DNA of 64,000 nucleotides, taken from the NCBI GenBank assembly GCA_019914995.1, contig CM034127.1, forward strand, positions 6,758,001 to 6,822,000, read 5' to 3'. The position numbers and the translations under genes are program-made. Source of the stretch: Acanthochlamys bracteata. Its lineage: Eukaryota > Streptophyta > Magnoliopsida > Pandanales > Velloziaceae. Of the stretch, positions 62,213-64,000 are shown in pieces. Each line of letters begins with the position of its first letter. Position 1 is the stretch's first letter. The notes under the pieces were generated by a model. It was not told the DNA's origin. It worked only from the letters and a program-made list of their open reading frames with translations, and made no database searches.

Positions 62213-62855
62213 TCCTGAAAGACGTGACAGTTAGTGAATTTGTAGAAATACTTATAAAATAAATTTTTTTAAAATAAAAAATATTTAAAATTTTATTAAA
62301 ATAAATTTTAGTTTTATTTAAAAATTAAAATTAACTAATAATAAGATATTAAGATGTAGAATATTTTATACATTTTAAATTCCCAACAAAAATTCTACAA
62401 AATATTATAAAAATTTTATTAAAAAATATTAAATAAAAAGTTGAAATACAGTCCATATACAAACCCTAATGAAGTTTTACTAAGAATACGTTTGGGATGG
62501 TTAAATAAAGTTTCTTAACAAAATCTAAATTGCTTTTAATATTTCATTATATATATATAATAATGTTATTATATAAATTTATTATATTTTTTAATAAAAA
62601 CACTTACAGCAACGTAAAACTTTATACGACACAACAATGCAAAAGCTGTTGGTCCTCGTAAGCTACATGTACGAAGGGGCTGTTTAGCATTTCGTTTCCA
62701 TAAAATATCTTTATAATTTTTAATTTATATTTTTTAATAAATTTTCTATAATTTTTTATAAAATTTATTTAAATTTTTAAAAAAATAAATTTATTTTTTA
62801 AAATTAAATAAAAATATTTTTTTGTTTTAGAAAATATTTTTTAAAAGCCTAATAT
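62213..62855. repeat. AT-rich block with two further arms of the palindromic repeat family
   Basis: 62222-62450 and 62676-62850 consist mainly of AAAATAAAAATAT-type words. GTTTGGGATGG (62491-62501) and GCTGTTTAGCATTTCGTTTC (62678-62697) resemble the outer arms of the neighbouring palindromic repeat. Ends are unclear and the copies may be nested or truncated. No gene. Confidence 0.4.
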
Positions 62856-63160
62856 TTGGCTCGACTAATAAAGAACTTGTTTTTGGTTGGGCTTTAAAGG
62901 TTCAAGCCTCTTTCTAGAGGAGGAAGGAGACATGGTTGAGAAGAAATGGGTTTACCCAAGTCTCCTTTGGACTAACTTAGAACCTTCTAACTAGATGAAT
63001 TTTTGAGAACGAGATGGAGGGCGTGGGAGAGAAAAATTTTTTACCGAAACCCTGCCCATTAAGTGTTGTGTGCTACGTGCATCAAACACCTTGATTTGGT
63101 TTGTGTTTCTCAATCACAGCCCTTCATGTGGTGAGTGCCTATAGGATGGAATGTGCTTAT
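62856..63160 (+). mobile_element. Probable tRNA-derived SINE
   Basis: A box-A-like TTGGCTCGACTAATAAAG at 62856 is followed about 42 bases later by a box-B match, GGTTCAAGCC (62899-62908), then CTCTTTCTAGAGGAGGAAGG, a layout seen in plant SINEs. The downstream body is moderate in GC and non-coding. No target duplication or terminal tract was established, so the 3' end is a guess. Confidence 0.4.
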
Positions 63161-63179
63161 ACTGAGAGGGTTTGTAAGG

Positions 63180-63672
63180 GTTGAGAATTTTACTCCACGA
63201 GAAATCGAACAAAAAGCTGCCGAATTGGCCTATTTCTTGCGCGTACCAATCGAAGTATAACCTTACTTCAGGTAGTTTTTTGGTCCTTCATCGAAGGGGA
63301 CGGGAACAAATGAAGATGAAATTGATTCGAATTTGCCCAATTTGGATATTGGGAAAAATCATATTTGCTTATTTTTTTTATCCGAATTCGAAAAGAAAAG
63401 GACCTTATTTGCATTTCTATATTCCTTCTAGATCCAAGGACTTAATTTTTACACAAAAAGGGGAATAGATCCATAGGTTCGATACCTTGTTTGTTATAGA
63501 ATTCGTGCTTCAGAGAAATCTCAGATCAGATAGAGTCGACAAATGAAGCAGGTTCATTAACAATTCACAGATAAAAAATGAAAAAAAAAGAAAGCATCCC
63601 TCCCATATCTTGTATTTATAGTATTTTTGCCTTGGTGGGTCTCTTTCTCATTTAAGAAAAGTTTCGAATAAA
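63180..63672 (+). pseudogene. Nuclear plastid DNA (NUPT): ycf4 end, spacer, cemA start
   Basis: 63181-63250 reads, in the proper frame, [20 protein letters not shown] followed by VPIEV, the C-terminus of the plastid photosystem I assembly protein Ycf4. After a plastid-like spacer (63260-63570), an ATG near 63578 opens MKKK and, with one frame change, PYLVFIVFLPWWVSLSFKKS, the N-terminus of CemA. ycf4 and cemA are adjacent in this order in most angiosperm plastomes, so this is one transferred fragment of about 490 bp. Neither gene is complete, and small insertions and the lost ycf4 stop context show that it is decaying in the nucleus. Confidence 0.88.
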
Positions 63673-64000
63673 AGAAAATTTAGAGAAAGCCATTGCGAGA
63701 GTCAGAGTAAAAACATACAAAAAATGCGTTTACTGTAATAAGTCCGGTGTTAAACATATAAGAGAAACTATTATGAAAATTCTAATAGAAAGAAAAAAAA
63801 TAAATAAATATAACCATCTACTTAGTTTTTGATTTTTAGTTTAACTTTGATGATGAAATTTTATTTGACGTTGGCAATCACTCTTTTACTTGATAGTTAC
63901 CGATATAGATAATGTGGAAGACGAATACACAAGTGAAGATTTACGACAGCAATGAAGAAGACTTAGCTATTGATTTAGTAGAATGATGAAATTATTTTGA
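63673..64000. other. AT-rich spacer at the right edge
   Basis: No gene, repeat end or RNA recognised. Plastid similarity stops soon after 63670. Confidence 0.5.

Noticed and set aside
63181-63468. 95-codon plus ORF
   Set aside because: It runs out of frame through the plastid ycf4 end and the ycf4-cemA spacer; the meaningful frame is the ycf4 one.
1-64000. CRISPR arrays, rRNA genes, telomere repeats, bacterial-type operons
   Set aside because: Looked for and not seen. Regular spacing occurs only in LRR codons and in the short tandem repeats listed.

Overview
The window is nuclear chromosome from a flowering plant, most likely a eudicot. The evidence is spliced plant gene families (an LRR receptor kinase, a UGT93-type glycosyltransferase, a subfamily I GATA factor), plant-type Copia, Gypsy, CACTA, PIF/Harbinger and hAT elements, and a fragment of plastid DNA. 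Intergenic DNA is very AT-rich, and the exons stand out by higher GC. No species can be named from the sequence alone.

Layout. 1-975: edge of a minus-strand Copia element with its LTR. 4841-8789: a complete-ended but broken Copia element with 192-bp LTRs and an AATTT target duplication. 10098-12389: a solo SIRE/Maximus-type LTR, also flanked by AATTT. 12666-15937 (-): a two-exon LRR receptor-like kinase of the PXY/PXL group, closest to MIK1. 19.9-23.3 kb: a decayed PIF/Harbinger transposon (Myb/SANT-like ORF and DDE transposase) split by a hAT-like element at 20680-21452. 24656-25056: a long palindromic MITE. 25995-26829: a second hAT-like element. 27122-28660: a broken RanBPM-like SPRY gene. 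31911-33446 (+): an intronless UGT close to zeatin O-glucosyltransferases. 34393-34464: a tRNA-Asn relic. 34765-40135: CACTA (En/Spm) DNA with two successive 5' ends. 44021-44689 (-): a two-exon GATA factor. 47.8-49.2 kb: a Gypsy gag remnant. 50211-52972 (-): a four-exon gene of an uncharacterised plant family. 57875-58401: a third hAT-type MITE. 62.85-63.2 kb: a probable tRNA-derived SINE, followed by plastid ycf4-cemA DNA at 63180-63672.

There are four convincing host genes (receptor kinase, UGT, GATA factor, uncharacterised four-exon gene), each with its own intergenic space. Plant nuclear genes are not in operons, and nothing suggests these four act in one pathway. About a third of the window is recognisable transposon or organelle DNA, and the rest is AT-rich spacer. 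I found no CRISPR array, no rRNA, no intact tRNA and no convincing new biological system. The points most worth following are the nested transposons with readable target duplications, the double 5' end of the CACTA region, the glutamine-rich insertion in the UGT, the duplicated splice-site segment in the kinase intron, and the four-exon gene with a two-codon first exon.
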